Shown one piece after another: positions 1 to 6,237 of a DNA stretch of 15,155 nucleotides. The stretch spans positions 1 to 15,155 of the forward strand of contig JAIQGB010000130.1 in the NCBI GenBank assembly GCA_020072905.1. Reading direction: 5' to 3'. Source of the stretch: Terriglobia bacterium (GTDB taxonomy: Bacteria; Acidobacteriota; Terriglobia; UBA7540). The notes under the pieces are model-generated. The model was not told the origin of the DNA. It searched no databases and worked only from the letters and a program-made list of their open reading frames with translations. The translations under genes and the position numbers were made by a program. Position 1 is the stretch's first letter. Each line of letters begins with the position of its first letter.

Positions 1-833
1 TCCAACTCCGCCGGGCAGTTGGGATTCAGCCGCAGCGGTGGGGTGGGCGCACGATTGAGAATTGCGTCGAAGAGCGTGCCGGGTGAGTGACCCGCAAAGG
101 CGCGCTGCCCGGTCGCCATCTCGTAGAGCACCAGCCCGAAACTGAATAGGTCCGAGCGAGCGTCCAGTTCCTCCGCGCGCACTTGCTCTGGCGACATGTA
201 CTCGAACGTCCCGATCGCCATCCCCGCGCTGGTCAGCGACTCGGCGGCGGCGGTGACCCCCTCACCCGTCCCGCCTTCCGCGGTCCACCCTCTCCCCGAG
301 GGAGAGGGGCCCGGGGTGAGGAGTGGCGCCAGCTTCGCCAGCCCAAAGTCGAGAATCTTGGCTTGGCCGCGCGTGGTCACGAAGATGTTCGCCGGCTTGA
401 TGTCGCGATGGATGATGCCCTTCGCGTGCGCCGCCTCCAGCGCGTCGGCGATTTGAATCGCGAGGGCGAGAACTTCCTCCGTCCGTAGGGGCGCTGCTTG
501 TTGCACCCCCGAGGGCGGGGCAAGCCCCGCCCCTACACCAATCCGCTGCTTGAGCGTCTCGCCTTCGAGGCACTCCATGGCGATGAAGGGCCGACCTTCC
601 TGCTCGCCGATTTCGTAGATCGTGCACACGCCGGGATGATTCAGCGCCGAGGCAGCGCGGGCCTCGCGCCGGAAACGTTCCAGAAACTTGTGATCCTGGG
701 CAAGCTCATGAGGCAGGAACTTGAGCGCCACACTTCGGCCGAGCTGCGTATCCTCGGCCTTGTAGACCACCCCCATCCCGCCCGCACCGAGCTTTTCCAG
801 GATGCGATAGTGAGAAATGGCCTTGCCAACCAT
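1..833 (-). CDS. Serine/threonine protein kinase, N-terminal part (runs off the left edge)
   Basis: Translated from ATG at 833 leftwards, this frame is open to the window edge (about 277 residues) and gives a Hanks-type (Pkn) kinase domain. Visible are the glycine loop GAGGMG (16-21), the VALK lysine (K38), HRDIKPAN (H142-N149, catalytic D144), DFG (162-164) and MSPEQ (213-217), followed by the subdomain IX segment ARSDLFSFGLVLYEM. In this family the N-terminal cytoplasmic kinase usually precedes a membrane segment and a sensor or repeat region, which here would lie outside the window. Two stretches do not belong to the kinase fold: residues about 100-117, before the catalytic-loop helix, and about 171-192, in the activation loop between DFG and SPE. 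Both are encoded by palindromic repeats and keep the frame. The start codon has only a weak Shine-Dalgarno. The family is certain; the substrate is unknown. Confidence 0.93.
   Translation of the reverse strand, partial: MVGKAISHYRILEKLGAGGMGVVYKAEDTQLGRSVALKFLPHELAQDHKFLERFRREARAASALNHPGVCTIYEIGEQEGRPFIAMECLEGETLKQRIGVGAGLAPPSGVQQAAPLRTEEVLALAIQIADALEAAHAKGIIHRDIKPANIFVTTRGQAKILDFGLAKLAPLLTPGPSPSGRGWTAEGGTGEGVTAAAESLTSAGMAIGTFEYMSPEQVRAEELDARSDLFSFGLVLYEMATGQRAFAGHSPGTLFDAILNRAPTPPLRLNPNCPAEL
258..322. repeat. REP-like palindrome inside the kinase activation loop
   Basis: The core is a perfect 9-bp inverted repeat, CCCTCTCCC (288-296) and GGGAGAGGG (300-308), with a 3-base loop. Outer arms CTCACCC (261-267) and GGGTGAG (314-320) extend it into a long imperfect palindrome. 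Read on the kinase strand it encodes LTPGPSPSGRG, a peptide I recognise as the usual translation of a dispersed repeat in many GC-rich genomes. The insertion keeps the kinase frame open. Confidence 0.8.
485..536. repeat. REP-like palindrome inside the kinase domain
   Basis: GGGCGGGGC (513-521) and GCCCCGCCC (524-532) form a perfect 9-bp inverted repeat with a 2-base loop. A second arm, GTAGGGGC at 485-492, can pair with GCCCCTAC at 529-536. The pattern GTAGGGGCGGGG...CCCC is typical of dispersed palindromic repeats. On the kinase strand it is translated in frame as part of VGAGLAPPSGV, where related kinases have a short surface loop. Confidence 0.75.
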
Positions 834-1327
834 GGCGAGGGTCCCGCCTTTGGCGCCATCTTAGGGCGTGTTTAGAGCCAAGTCAACGCGTCAGGTCTAT
901 CGGGAGGAGTTCAAGGAACGGGGAGGGTTCGCAGAAGCGCCGTCTGCAGCAAGAGCTCCCCGTGCTGGATTGACAGCGAACTGGTTCCGCAGCAGACCAG
1001 AACTTCTCCAAAGGTCGCAGTGAAACTTATGGGTGCTGGGCACACAGAATGGATTGGTGATGAAGAGTCGCCTTCACGGAGAATGGCCGCCGACCAATAT
1101 AGACCCTGTGTAACGCCGCAGGGTTCACAATTGCCGGAGTTCGTCGTCTGCAGGTCGCCCGGCGGATCCTTGGCCCGGAGTCCGCATCTGGGAAATTGCA
1201 GGCGATCTTCAAATTGACCCATTACCCGGAACCGTGGCGCCCGCCCGGACTGGTGAGGTTGCTGCGTCCCGCAGCGCACCGCACGCTCGGCGCGGGGAGG
1301 AGCTTCGGAACGGGGAGGGGATGGGAC
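834..1327. other. Gene-free stretch between the kinase and tRNA genes
   Basis: I see no convincing gene. The longest frame (minus, 911-1408) has an Arg/Pro/Ser/Cys-rich translation with no domain and no ribosome binding site. The only structure noted is a near-identical pair of about 25 bases, at 903-927 and 1296-1319, both of the form GGAGGAG..TTC..GGAACGGGGAGGG. The kinase promoter should lie at the left end, but no clear -10/-35 pair was found. Confidence 0.5.
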
Positions 1328-1356
1328 TTGCAGGAATGCGTTCCTCCACCTATACT
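1328..1356 (+). promoter_or_regulatory. Sigma70-type promoter of the tRNA-Ile gene
   Basis: TTGCAG at 1328-1333 and TATACT at 1351-1356 are separated by exactly 17 bases. Predicted transcription start is near 1363, about 50 bases before the tRNA, a normal distance for a tRNA precursor. Confidence 0.65.
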
Positions 1357-1415
1357 GGTCGCTCGCGGTCGGGCCGAATTTGCGGACCGGGCTTGGCCGT
1401 TCCCGCACTATCGGC

Positions 1416-1492
1416 GGGCCTGTAGCTCAGGTGGCTAGAGCGCACCCCTGATAAGGGTGAGGTCGGTAGTTCAACTCTACCCAGGCCCACCA
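1416..1492 (+). tRNA. tRNA-Ile (anticodon GAU)
   Basis: The 77-base gene folds as a complete cloverleaf. The acceptor stem pairs GGGCCTG (1416-1422) with CAGGCCC (1482-1488), followed by discriminator A and an encoded CCA (1490-1492). The D arm carries AGCTCAGGTGGCTAGAGC. The anticodon stem CACCC/GGGTG holds the loop CTGATAA, so the anticodon is GAT. The T stem GGTAG/CTACC holds the loop TTCAACT. The gene stands alone rather than in an rRNA spacer, which is where tRNA-Ile(GAU) is most often found; rRNA lies neither side within the window. It has its own promoter just upstream. Confidence 0.97.
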
Positions 1493-1578
1493 CACTTTTG
1501 GACGCGGGACAGCAGAACCTTTTCCCCTCAGCGAGTTCCCCTCTTGAAAACGCCCGGAAATCTACCCGCCCCGCGTCC

Positions 1579-1881
1579 ATGCGTGGACGCGACCGCATCC
1601 CCGCCGAGCAAGACCGCTGCCAGCGCTGCGGGCGCGAGCATTTCCTCTGCCAGTGCCCCAACCCGCGCTTCTGCCCGCGCTGTCACGTCCACGTGAACGA
1701 CTGCACGTGCCCGCCGCCGCGAGGGCTTTACAATTTTTTTGACAGCACGTCCTGCAGCATGACCTTGTCCAGTGTCAGGTCGGCCACCACCCGCTTCAGC
1801 CGAACGTTCTCCTCCTGGGGCTGCTTCAACTGGCGAACCTGGTCAACCTCCAACCCCACGTATTGCTTCTTCCAGCGATAG
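1579..1881 (+). CDS. Small zinc-module protein, 3' end replaced by IS sequence
   Basis: From ATG 1579 the frame encodes two identical cysteine modules: C14-x2-C17-x6-C24-x1-C26 and C32-x2-C35-x6-C42-x1-C44. Each has the four ligands for one zinc ion, so a double zinc-ribbon or knuckle protein is likely (inference). The native reading is convincing only to about codon 44 (1710). From about 1711 the DNA is the antisense of an IS3-family transposase, and the frame merely reads through it to a stop at 1879-1881. The start is uncertain: 1579 has no clear Shine-Dalgarno, and the same frame extends back to TTG 1498, directly behind the tRNA. I regard it as a truncated gene, or a small gene given a new tail by the insertion. 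The family is not recognised beyond the zinc motif. Confidence 0.5.
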   Translation: MRGRDRIPAEQDRCQRCGREHFLCQCPNPRFCPRCHVHVNDCTCPPPRGLYNFFDSTSCSMTLSSVRSATTRFSRTFSSWGCFNWRTWSTSNPTYCFFQR

Positions 1882-2072
1882 AACGTCTGCTCGGCAATCC
1901 CCACCTGGCGGATTAGTTCCGCCACCGGGATGCCCATCTCGGCTTGCTTCACCACCGCCACAATCTGCTCCACAGAAAAGCGCTTCCGCTTCACGGCAAA
2001 ACCTCCTCTTCGACTCCTAGATTCTGCCGGAAACTAACCCTCAATGTGGATCAGCCTGTGGGGGGCCGCTCA
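1711..2072 (-). mobile_element. IS3-family (IS407-like group) remnant: left end and orfA only
   Basis: The remnant holds a complete orfA read leftwards, its leader, and the first codons of orfB. In the -1 frame after the A7 run (1734-1740) the minus strand reads KKIVKPSRRR, which resembles the start of OrfB in this group, and then stops resembling a transposase. The break is therefore near 1711, where the zinc-module gene joins. The outer left end is probably near 2072, where the minus strand starts TGAGCGGCCCCCC, a C-rich end of the kind seen in this group. No partner end or target duplication is visible because the right part is lost. Confidence 0.7.
1728..1994 (-). CDS. IS3-family transposase OrfA (helix-turn-helix subunit)
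   Basis: This 88-residue protein matches the full length of IS3-family OrfA. It opens KRKRFSVEQIVAVVKQAE and has a helix-turn-helix around residues 18-45 (IPVAELIRQVGIAEQTFYRWKK). A leucine-zipper-like helix follows (VRQLKQPQEENVRLKRVVADL), then the family end DVLSKKL. OrfA binds the element's terminal repeats. Active transposase normally arises by -1 frameshifting on an A-run near its stop into orfB, which carries the DDE catalytic core. Here the A7 site is intact but orfB is missing, so the element cannot transpose itself. The start is GTG at 1992-1994, with GAGGAGG about 7 bases upstream. The OrfA could still act as a repressor or competitor for related elements (inference). Confidence 0.92.
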   Translation of the reverse strand: MKRKRFSVEQIVAVVKQAEMGIPVAELIRQVGIAEQTFYRWKKQYVGLEVDQVRQLKQPQEENVRLKRVVADLTLDKVMLQDVLSKKL

Positions 2073-2183
2073 CCGAGCTGATGACAAAGGATCACGTTTC
2101 ATTGACTCGCTGGGTCAATCAGTGTGGGGTCGCGAGAAGATGCGAGCCAGGAGGCGGGCACGTGGTTTTGTGCAAAGACAAAG

Positions 2184-2267
2184 TTGAAATCGGGAATTCG
2201 GATTTAGGACAGATCTGTACCATTCTCGACCTTGGCTGAAATCGGGCACTTCATTGGCTGAAATCGG
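2184..2267. promoter_or_regulatory. Direct repeats upstream of the FecR-DUF6600 gene
   Basis: TTGGCTGAAATCGG occurs at 2232-2245 and again at 2254-2267, a spacing of 22 bases (two helical turns). A shorter copy, TGAAATCGGG, lies at 2185-2194, 52 bases (about five turns) before the first. A perfect 10-bp palindrome, ACAGATCTGT, sits between them at 2209-2218. Same-face spacing suggests a cooperative operator. The binding protein and the promoter are not identified. The rest of 2073-2332 holds no gene. Confidence 0.4.
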
Positions 2268-2332
2268 CCAGGACAACCAGCTCGGCCTTCCTGCACCCAG
2301 ACGAATGCCCTGCCTGACCCTCCTTTTATCAA

Positions 2333-2428
2333 GCAGATAGAAAGATTCAAAAGTTTCCAGGTTTGGCAGGCGTCTTGCCTCCTCAGGTGTGGACGAAAGT
2401 CCGGAGCTCGAATCTGCAAGATCGAGGG
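2333..2428 (+). promoter_or_regulatory. Foldable 5' leader of the FecR-DUF6600 gene (candidate RNA regulator)
   Basis: GCAGAT (2333-2338) can pair with ATCTGC (2412-2417) to close a domain. Inside are GGCA/TGCC and a GGAC-GAAA-GTCC hairpin (2391-2402) capped by a GNRA tetraloop. CTCGA (2407-2411) can pair with TCGAG (2422-2426), which would cover the Shine-Dalgarno GAGGG (2424-2428). ATCTGC lies in the loop of that second hairpin, so the two folds compete or form a pseudoknot. It matches no riboswitch class that I recognise. The leader's start, CCTTTT..AAGCAGATAG, weakly resembles the repeated elements at 10919 and 13446. Confidence 0.3.
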
Positions 2429-2437
2429 ATGTGCGTT

Positions 2438-4861
2438 TTGAAAAACCGAATTCTTTTGATCACGCTAGGAATTCTCACACTGGTGCTGCTTGGGCCGCAG
2501 AGGATGAAGGCTCAAGATGAGCCCGCGCCCGGTGAGGCGAGCATCGCTGAAGAAGCGCCCACGCCCGGTGAGGCAAGCATCGCTGAAGATGAGTCCGCGC
2601 CCGGAGTGGCGCGCATCAGTGTGATCCAGGGTGATGTTTCCACCATACGCGGCGATTCCCAGGACTGGGTGGCGACCACGGTGAACGCTCCCGTGGCGCA
2701 CGGCGACAGCATTGCCACCGGCCCAGGCTCCCGTACGGAACTTCAACTCGACTACGCCAACGTCCTGCGTCTGGACCAGGGCACCCAAGTCAAGGTGGCG
2801 GACCTGACCCGCACGCGCATCCAGATCCAGGTGGCTTCAGGGCTGGTGGACTTCGCGGTTTTCAAAGGCACCGAGGCGGACGTCGAAATCGACACGCCCA
2901 ACATGGCCATTCACCCCCTGGGCGAGGGTGTTTATCGCATCCAGGTGAATTCGGCGGAGGATACTCAGCTGACGGTCCGCAGGGGCCAGGCGGAAGTTAC
3001 CACTCCGCAGGGCAGCACGAACGTCGACAAGGGTCGGGTCATTTTTGTGCAGGGTACGGACAATCCTGAGTATCGGCTGGCGCAAGCCGAGGGCAAAGAC
3101 GACTGGGATCGCTGGAATGACGATCGCGACCACACCATCGCCGACGCACAAGCCTGGCAACACACCAATCACTATTACACGGGATCGGAAGATCTCGATC
3201 GCTATGGCCACTGGGTTCAGGTGCCGGGCTACGACTGGTGCTGGACGCCTTACGTTGACGCCGGCTGGGTGCCTTACCGTGACGGCCGCTGGCTGTCGGA
3301 TCCCTACTACGGATGGACGTGGGTGGGTTACGAGCCCTGGGGCTGGGCGCCGTACCACTACGGCCGCTGGTTCTCTTATGGCAGCAACTGGTGCTGGTGG
3401 CCAGGGGTGGGGCTCTATGGCCCGCGCCCGATCTGGGGGCCGGGCTTTGTCTCCTTCTTCGGCTTTGGCGGCCGCCATGGAGGCTTCGGATTGGGCTTTG
3501 GATTCGACTCGATCGGCTGGTGCCCGTTGGGCCCGCGTGACCGCTTTAGCCCCTGGTGGGGACGCGGCCGAGGCTTCAACAGTATGAACGTCACGAACTT
3601 TAACAATTTGCGGTCGACAAGGTTCAACGGCCCTGCCGGACGATCCTACGGGTCGAACCTCCAGGGGATCATGACGAATGGGCGCTTGCGGGGCGCAATC
3701 ACGACCGTTTCCTCGCAGAACTTTGCGAACGGACGCATTGCGCACAACCTCCAGCCCGTGAACGAAACCATGCTGCGGCAGGGGAGCCTGATGCAGGGTA
3801 GGCTGCCCGTCACTCCCACCAGGGCCAGCCTGCAGCCGGTGAACCGGCCCGTGAACCGCGCGGCCTTGCCGACCGCAGCGGCGAATAACCAGCGTTTCTT
3901 TACCAGGAGCGCGGGGCCTGCTTCACGCGCTTCCTTACCTTCGGGGCAGATGAATCCCATGGCAAATGGGCAGCGAGCAGGTGCTAACGTGCCGGCGCGT
4001 GCCGGTTCGATGGCGCCTGCGGCGCGCCCGGGCATGTTCGGAACAAGACAGAACGCGGCAATCGGTGCCCAGGCCGCGAGGCCCGTGGCAGGACAGCCTG
4101 GAACGCAGGCCGGCTGGCAGCGGTTTGGTGGCGGCAACCAGGTCACCCACTCACCGGCGGCTATGAATAGGCCAGGTGCTGGCGGGCAACAAAATGCTGC
4201 ACCCGCTCGGCAGAACGCGCAACCACGCCAATTGACTCGGGCGCCGCAAAGCAACCAGGGCGGCTGGCAGCGCTTCGGCTCACGAGCCGCTCCGGGCGCG
4301 GGACGGAATGCTCCAAGGGGAACGGCGTCGCCCAGAACAGTTGCTCCGCAGAGCGTGCAACCGCGCCAGGCGACGCCGCAGGGTAATGAAGGCGGCGGGC
4401 AGCGGTTCAGCTCGCAGCCTGCCCGCGCCAACCGTGGTGCAGGGGTCGCCGCCCCCCAAGGCCAAGGTGGATGGAACCGCTTTGAGTCTCGGCCAAGTGG
4501 TGGTGGGAGTTCTCCCGCGCCGCGTGGGGGAGGATCAGCTTACGGCGGATCGCGGCCTCCGCTGCAACTGAACCACCCCATCGTTCGTGAGCGCGCTGGA
4601 TCGGGCGGCGGATACGGTGGTGGCCGTGTTTACTCCGCACCCTCAGGCGGTGGCCGTAGCTACTCAGCCCCCTCCGGTGGCGGTCGTGGCTACTCGGCGC
4701 CGTCGGGCGGAGGGGGACGCGGGTACTCCGCACCTTCAGGCGGAAGCCACGGGGGAGGCGGTGGTGGCGGTCGCAGCGGATCTTCCGGCGGATCTCGCGG
4801 CGGAGGCGGTGGTGGCAGTCACAGCGGATCCTCCGGCGGGTCTCACGGCAGCAGGCACTAG
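2438..4861 (+). CDS. Secreted FecR-domain / DUF6600 protein with a long repetitive Gly-Ser tail
   Basis: The protein is about 807 residues from TTG 2438, which has GAGGG 9 bases upstream. ATG 2429 is the alternative but lies right against that Shine-Dalgarno. A signal peptide (about 1-24) is followed by 12-residue PGEASIAE repeats, then a FecR-type beta domain (about 59-205). Next comes a Trp/Tyr-rich region (about 221-375) with WVPYRDGRW and GWAPYHYGRW motifs typical of DUF6600. The rest is disordered, rich in Ala, Arg, Gln and Asn, with W-x-R-F blocks (GWQRFG twice, GGQRFS, GWNRFE), and ends in GGGRxYSAPS repeats and runs of Gly, Ser and His. FecR domains elsewhere sense or transmit signals across the periplasm, usually with ECF sigma factors; here there is no anti-sigma region or sigma gene, so an extracellular or wall-associated role is more likely (inference). 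It has its own leader and is followed by a separate promoter for the next genes. Confidence 0.93.
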   Translation: MKNRILLITLGILTLVLLGPQRMKAQDEPAPGEASIAEEAPTPGEASIAEDESAPGVARISVIQGDVSTIRGDSQDWVATTVNAPVAHGDSIATGPGSRTELQLDYANVLRLDQGTQVKVADLTRTRIQIQVASGLVDFAVFKGTEADVEIDTPNMAIHPLGEGVYRIQVNSAEDTQLTVRRGQAEVTTPQGSTNVDKGRVIFVQGTDNPEYRLAQAEGKDDWDRWNDDRDHTIADAQAWQHTNHYYTGSEDLDRYGHWVQVPGYDWCWTPYVDAGWVPYRDGRWLSDPYYGWTWVGYEPWGWAPYHYGRWFSYGSNWCWWPGVGLYGPRPIWGPGFVSFFGFGGRHGGFGLGFGFDSIGWCPLGPRDRFSPWWGRGRGFNSMNVTNFNNLRSTRFNGPAGRSYGSNLQGIMTNGRLRGAITTVSSQNFANGRIAHNLQPVNETMLRQGSLMQGRLPVTPTRASLQPVNRPVNRAALPTAAANNQRFFTRSAGPASRASLPSGQMNPMANGQRAGANVPARAGSMAPAARPGMFGTRQNAAIGAQAARPVAGQPGTQAGWQRFGGGNQVTHSPAAMNRPGAGGQQNAAPARQNAQPRQLTRAPQSNQGGWQRFGSRAAPGAGRNAPRGTASPRTVAPQSVQPRQATPQGNEGGGQRFSSQPARANRGAGVAAPQGQGGWNRFESRPSGGGSSPAPRGGGSAYGGSRPPLQLNHPIVRERAGSGGGYGGGRVYSAPSGGGRSYSAPSGGGRGYSAPSGGGGRGYSAPSGGSHGGGGGGGRSGSSGGSRGGGGGGSHSGSSGGSHGSRH
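2516..2611 (+). repeat. 36-bp tandem repeat near the FecR gene start
   Basis: Two full copies (2516-2551 and 2552-2587) and a partial third encode D/E-x-P-x-P-GEASIAE. The copies are nearly identical at the DNA level, so the expansion is recent. The unit lies between signal peptide and FecR domain and acts as a spacer. Confidence 0.85.
4616..4738 (+). repeat. 30-bp tandem repeat in the FecR protein tail
   Basis: Three 30-bp units and one 33-bp unit encode GGGRxYSAPS. Third codon positions differ between copies while the residues are kept, so the peptide rather than the DNA appears to be maintained. A Gly/Ser/His tail follows up to the stop. Confidence 0.85.
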
Positions 4862-4870
4862 AGCGGGAAA

Positions 4871-5083
4871 ATGACTCCTGACTATGACTTGTCGAACCTG
4901 CCGACCTCTCAGGCCGACATGTGGATTTACCTCCAGGTCGATGCCATCCTCGGCCAGATCCTGGCTGATCAGGCCGAGCGCCTGGGATTCCCACTCGCTC
5001 TAGGGGCTGGATGTGCTGCAAACCCTTGGAACCGCCGGATCGAAGCGCTTTGTCTTGGGGTCAATAGTTCTTTCAACTATTAG
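4871..5083 (+). CDS. Possible small protein of 70 residues, unrecognised
   Basis: It starts 9 bases after the FecR stop and encodes a short protein with an amphipathic middle (ADMWIYLQVDAILGQILADQ). Codon third positions are GC-rich for the first two thirds, as in neighbouring genes, then less so. The ribosome binding site is poor (GAGCGGG). There is no signal peptide and no known domain. Its last codons overlap an AT-rich inverted repeat at 5063-5081 that fits a promoter region better. It may be only an open frame by chance. Confidence 0.25.
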   Translation: MTPDYDLSNLPTSQADMWIYLQVDAILGQILADQAERLGFPLALGAGCAANPWNRRIEALCLGVNSSFNY

Positions 5084-5099
5084 TGATCGTAAATATAGA
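5063..5099 (+). promoter_or_regulatory. Candidate promoter with overlapping inverted-repeat operator for the envelope operon
   Basis: A perfect inverted repeat, AATAGTT-N5-AACTATT (5063-5081), overlaps a weak -35 (TTTCAA, 5071-5076). This is spaced 17 bases from TATAGA (5094-5099). Predicted start is near 5106, giving a leader of about 50 bases to ATG 5158. The leader contains a 6-bp inverted repeat, GAAGTT/AACTTC (5111-5139). A dimeric repressor on the palindrome would block the polymerase (inference). Confidence 0.4.
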
Positions 5100-5157
5100 G
5101 GCGAGACTTCGAAGTTTGCGACACATCCCTTTCAACTTCCAGGGGGTGGACACAACC

Positions 5158-6237
5158 ATGCGAAAGAATCTAACCGAGCTCACGCTTATCATTCTCGCTT
5201 TAACTTGTCTTGCTTATCCCATCCAAGCCGCTACGCGACTTCGAGTTGCGGCGGGCACTAAGCTACCCGTGCGCCTTGAACGCAGCGTCGGCACCAAAGA
5301 TTTTTACAAGTGGCGCTCGTTCGGTCCCGTGCGAACCGTTTCCGGCACGCTGGTGCAGGACATCGTTGCGCCGGACGGGCAAGTGGCGCTACCGGCAGGC
5401 ACAAAGATCAGCGTTGCGGTGCTCGAGAGCAAACGCGCCGGGCACCTGATAGGTCGATCGAAGCTGCGGCTGGGTCTTTACTCGGTAGCGACGCCGAACG
5501 GTGAAGTGATTCCGCTGGACGGGTATCCCACGACTTTGAATCACCGCAAGGTTGACCGCGAGGGCACCGCGCGCGGACATCGGGGGCTGGTGAAGGATGC
5601 TGCCGTGGACATGGCGTCAGTGACGACGGGCGCCGGGGTTGGCGCCCTGGTGGCCGGGCCGATTGGCGCCGCGGTGGGCGTTGGCGCCGCGGTGGGCGGC
5701 GGAGGTGGTCTATTGATTGCCGCTATATGGACAGTGGTGCGGCGCGGCCCGGACATTACGGTCCCCGCGGGCACCGTTGTGGAATTTGTGGTCGGCCGGC
5801 CGGTGTCCTTCGTCCCCACCGGTGAGGTGGTTGATGACGGCGCCAAGCTGCAAGCGTCCCGATGGGGCCGCGGCGAAGTGATCCCGCCTGCGGACGACTT
5901 GCTGGCGATGGCGGACCAGCTCAACACCGATCCCGAGGGAGTGCTCGAACAATTGAAGGAAATCAGATTCAAAGAGCGTCCCGCCGTGGATCGGACGTTC
6001 GCGAAATATCTGGAAGCGATGGCGCGGTACCAGCAAGGCGACCACGGCAAGGACACGCTCAAGCTCATGCGTGAGGCTTATCGCGAGAGCAAAACCTCGC
6101 CGCTCACAGCGCCGGCGCGCGCCGAAATGGCTCGCAACCTGGTGGTAATGATTCGCGGTATAGAGCCGGATTGGGAGCGCGACCCGCTCCTGAACGATCC
6201 GCAAGTGCAGGCGGCGCTGGTGGAGGAACTGCAATGA
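5158..6237 (+). CDS. Exported glycine-zipper protein with a VirB10/TrbI-like layout
   Basis: The product is 359 residues from ATG 5158, with AGGGGG about 11 bases upstream. A signal peptide ends near residue 25 (PIQA). The body resembles the outer-membrane domain of VirB10/TrbI proteins by eye: an opening VAAGTKLPVRLERSV, then a VALPAGTKISVAVLES strand pair, then LGLYSVATPNGEVIPLDG. After these comes a glycine-rich hydrophobic helix region (about 155-195, GAGVGALVAGPIGAAVG) and a closing PDITVPAGTVVEFVVGRPVSF. In VirB10 the final motif is of the type PTI..PGT...V.V.RDL. The C-terminal 110 residues are helical with no match. It is first in a tight operon and its stop overlaps the next start by ATGA. 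The alternative is an unrelated secreted beta protein with a glycine zipper. Confidence 0.75.
   Translation: MRKNLTELTLIILALTCLAYPIQAATRLRVAAGTKLPVRLERSVGTKDFYKWRSFGPVRTVSGTLVQDIVAPDGQVALPAGTKISVAVLESKRAGHLIGRSKLRLGLYSVATPNGEVIPLDGYPTTLNHRKVDREGTARGHRGLVKDAAVDMASVTTGAGVGALVAGPIGAAVGVGAAVGGGGGLLIAAIWTVVRRGPDITVPAGTVVEFVVGRPVSFVPTGEVVDDGAKLQASRWGRGEVIPPADDLLAMADQLNTDPEGVLEQLKEIRFKERPAVDRTFAKYLEAMARYQQGDHGKDTLKLMREAYRESKTSPLTAPARAEMARNLVVMIRGIEPDWERDPLLNDPQVQAALVEELQ

Noticed and set aside
911..1408. 165-codon minus-strand frame between the kinase and tRNA
   Set aside because: No ribosome binding site, no domain, and Arg/Pro/Ser/Cys-rich composition as in chance GC-rich frames; it also overlaps the tRNA promoter.
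1350..1661. Minus-strand frame containing GRVELPTSPLSGVRSSHLSYRP
   Set aside because: This is the familiar false translation of the antisense of a tRNA gene; the tRNA-Ile explains the sequence.
2333..2428. Assignment of the FecR leader to the c-di-GMP-I riboswitch because of the GAAA-capped hairpin
   Set aside because: The conserved core sequences of that class are absent, so only an unassigned leader structure is reported.
2837..3745. 302-codon minus-strand frame opposite the FecR-DUF6600 gene
   Set aside because: Antisense shadow of a well-supported gene; valine/arginine-rich translation of GC-skewed codons.
4613..4860. Repetitive stretch considered as a CRISPR-like or satellite array
   Set aside because: Units are adjacent without spacers and keep the reading frame of GGGRxYSAPS; it is a protein repeat.
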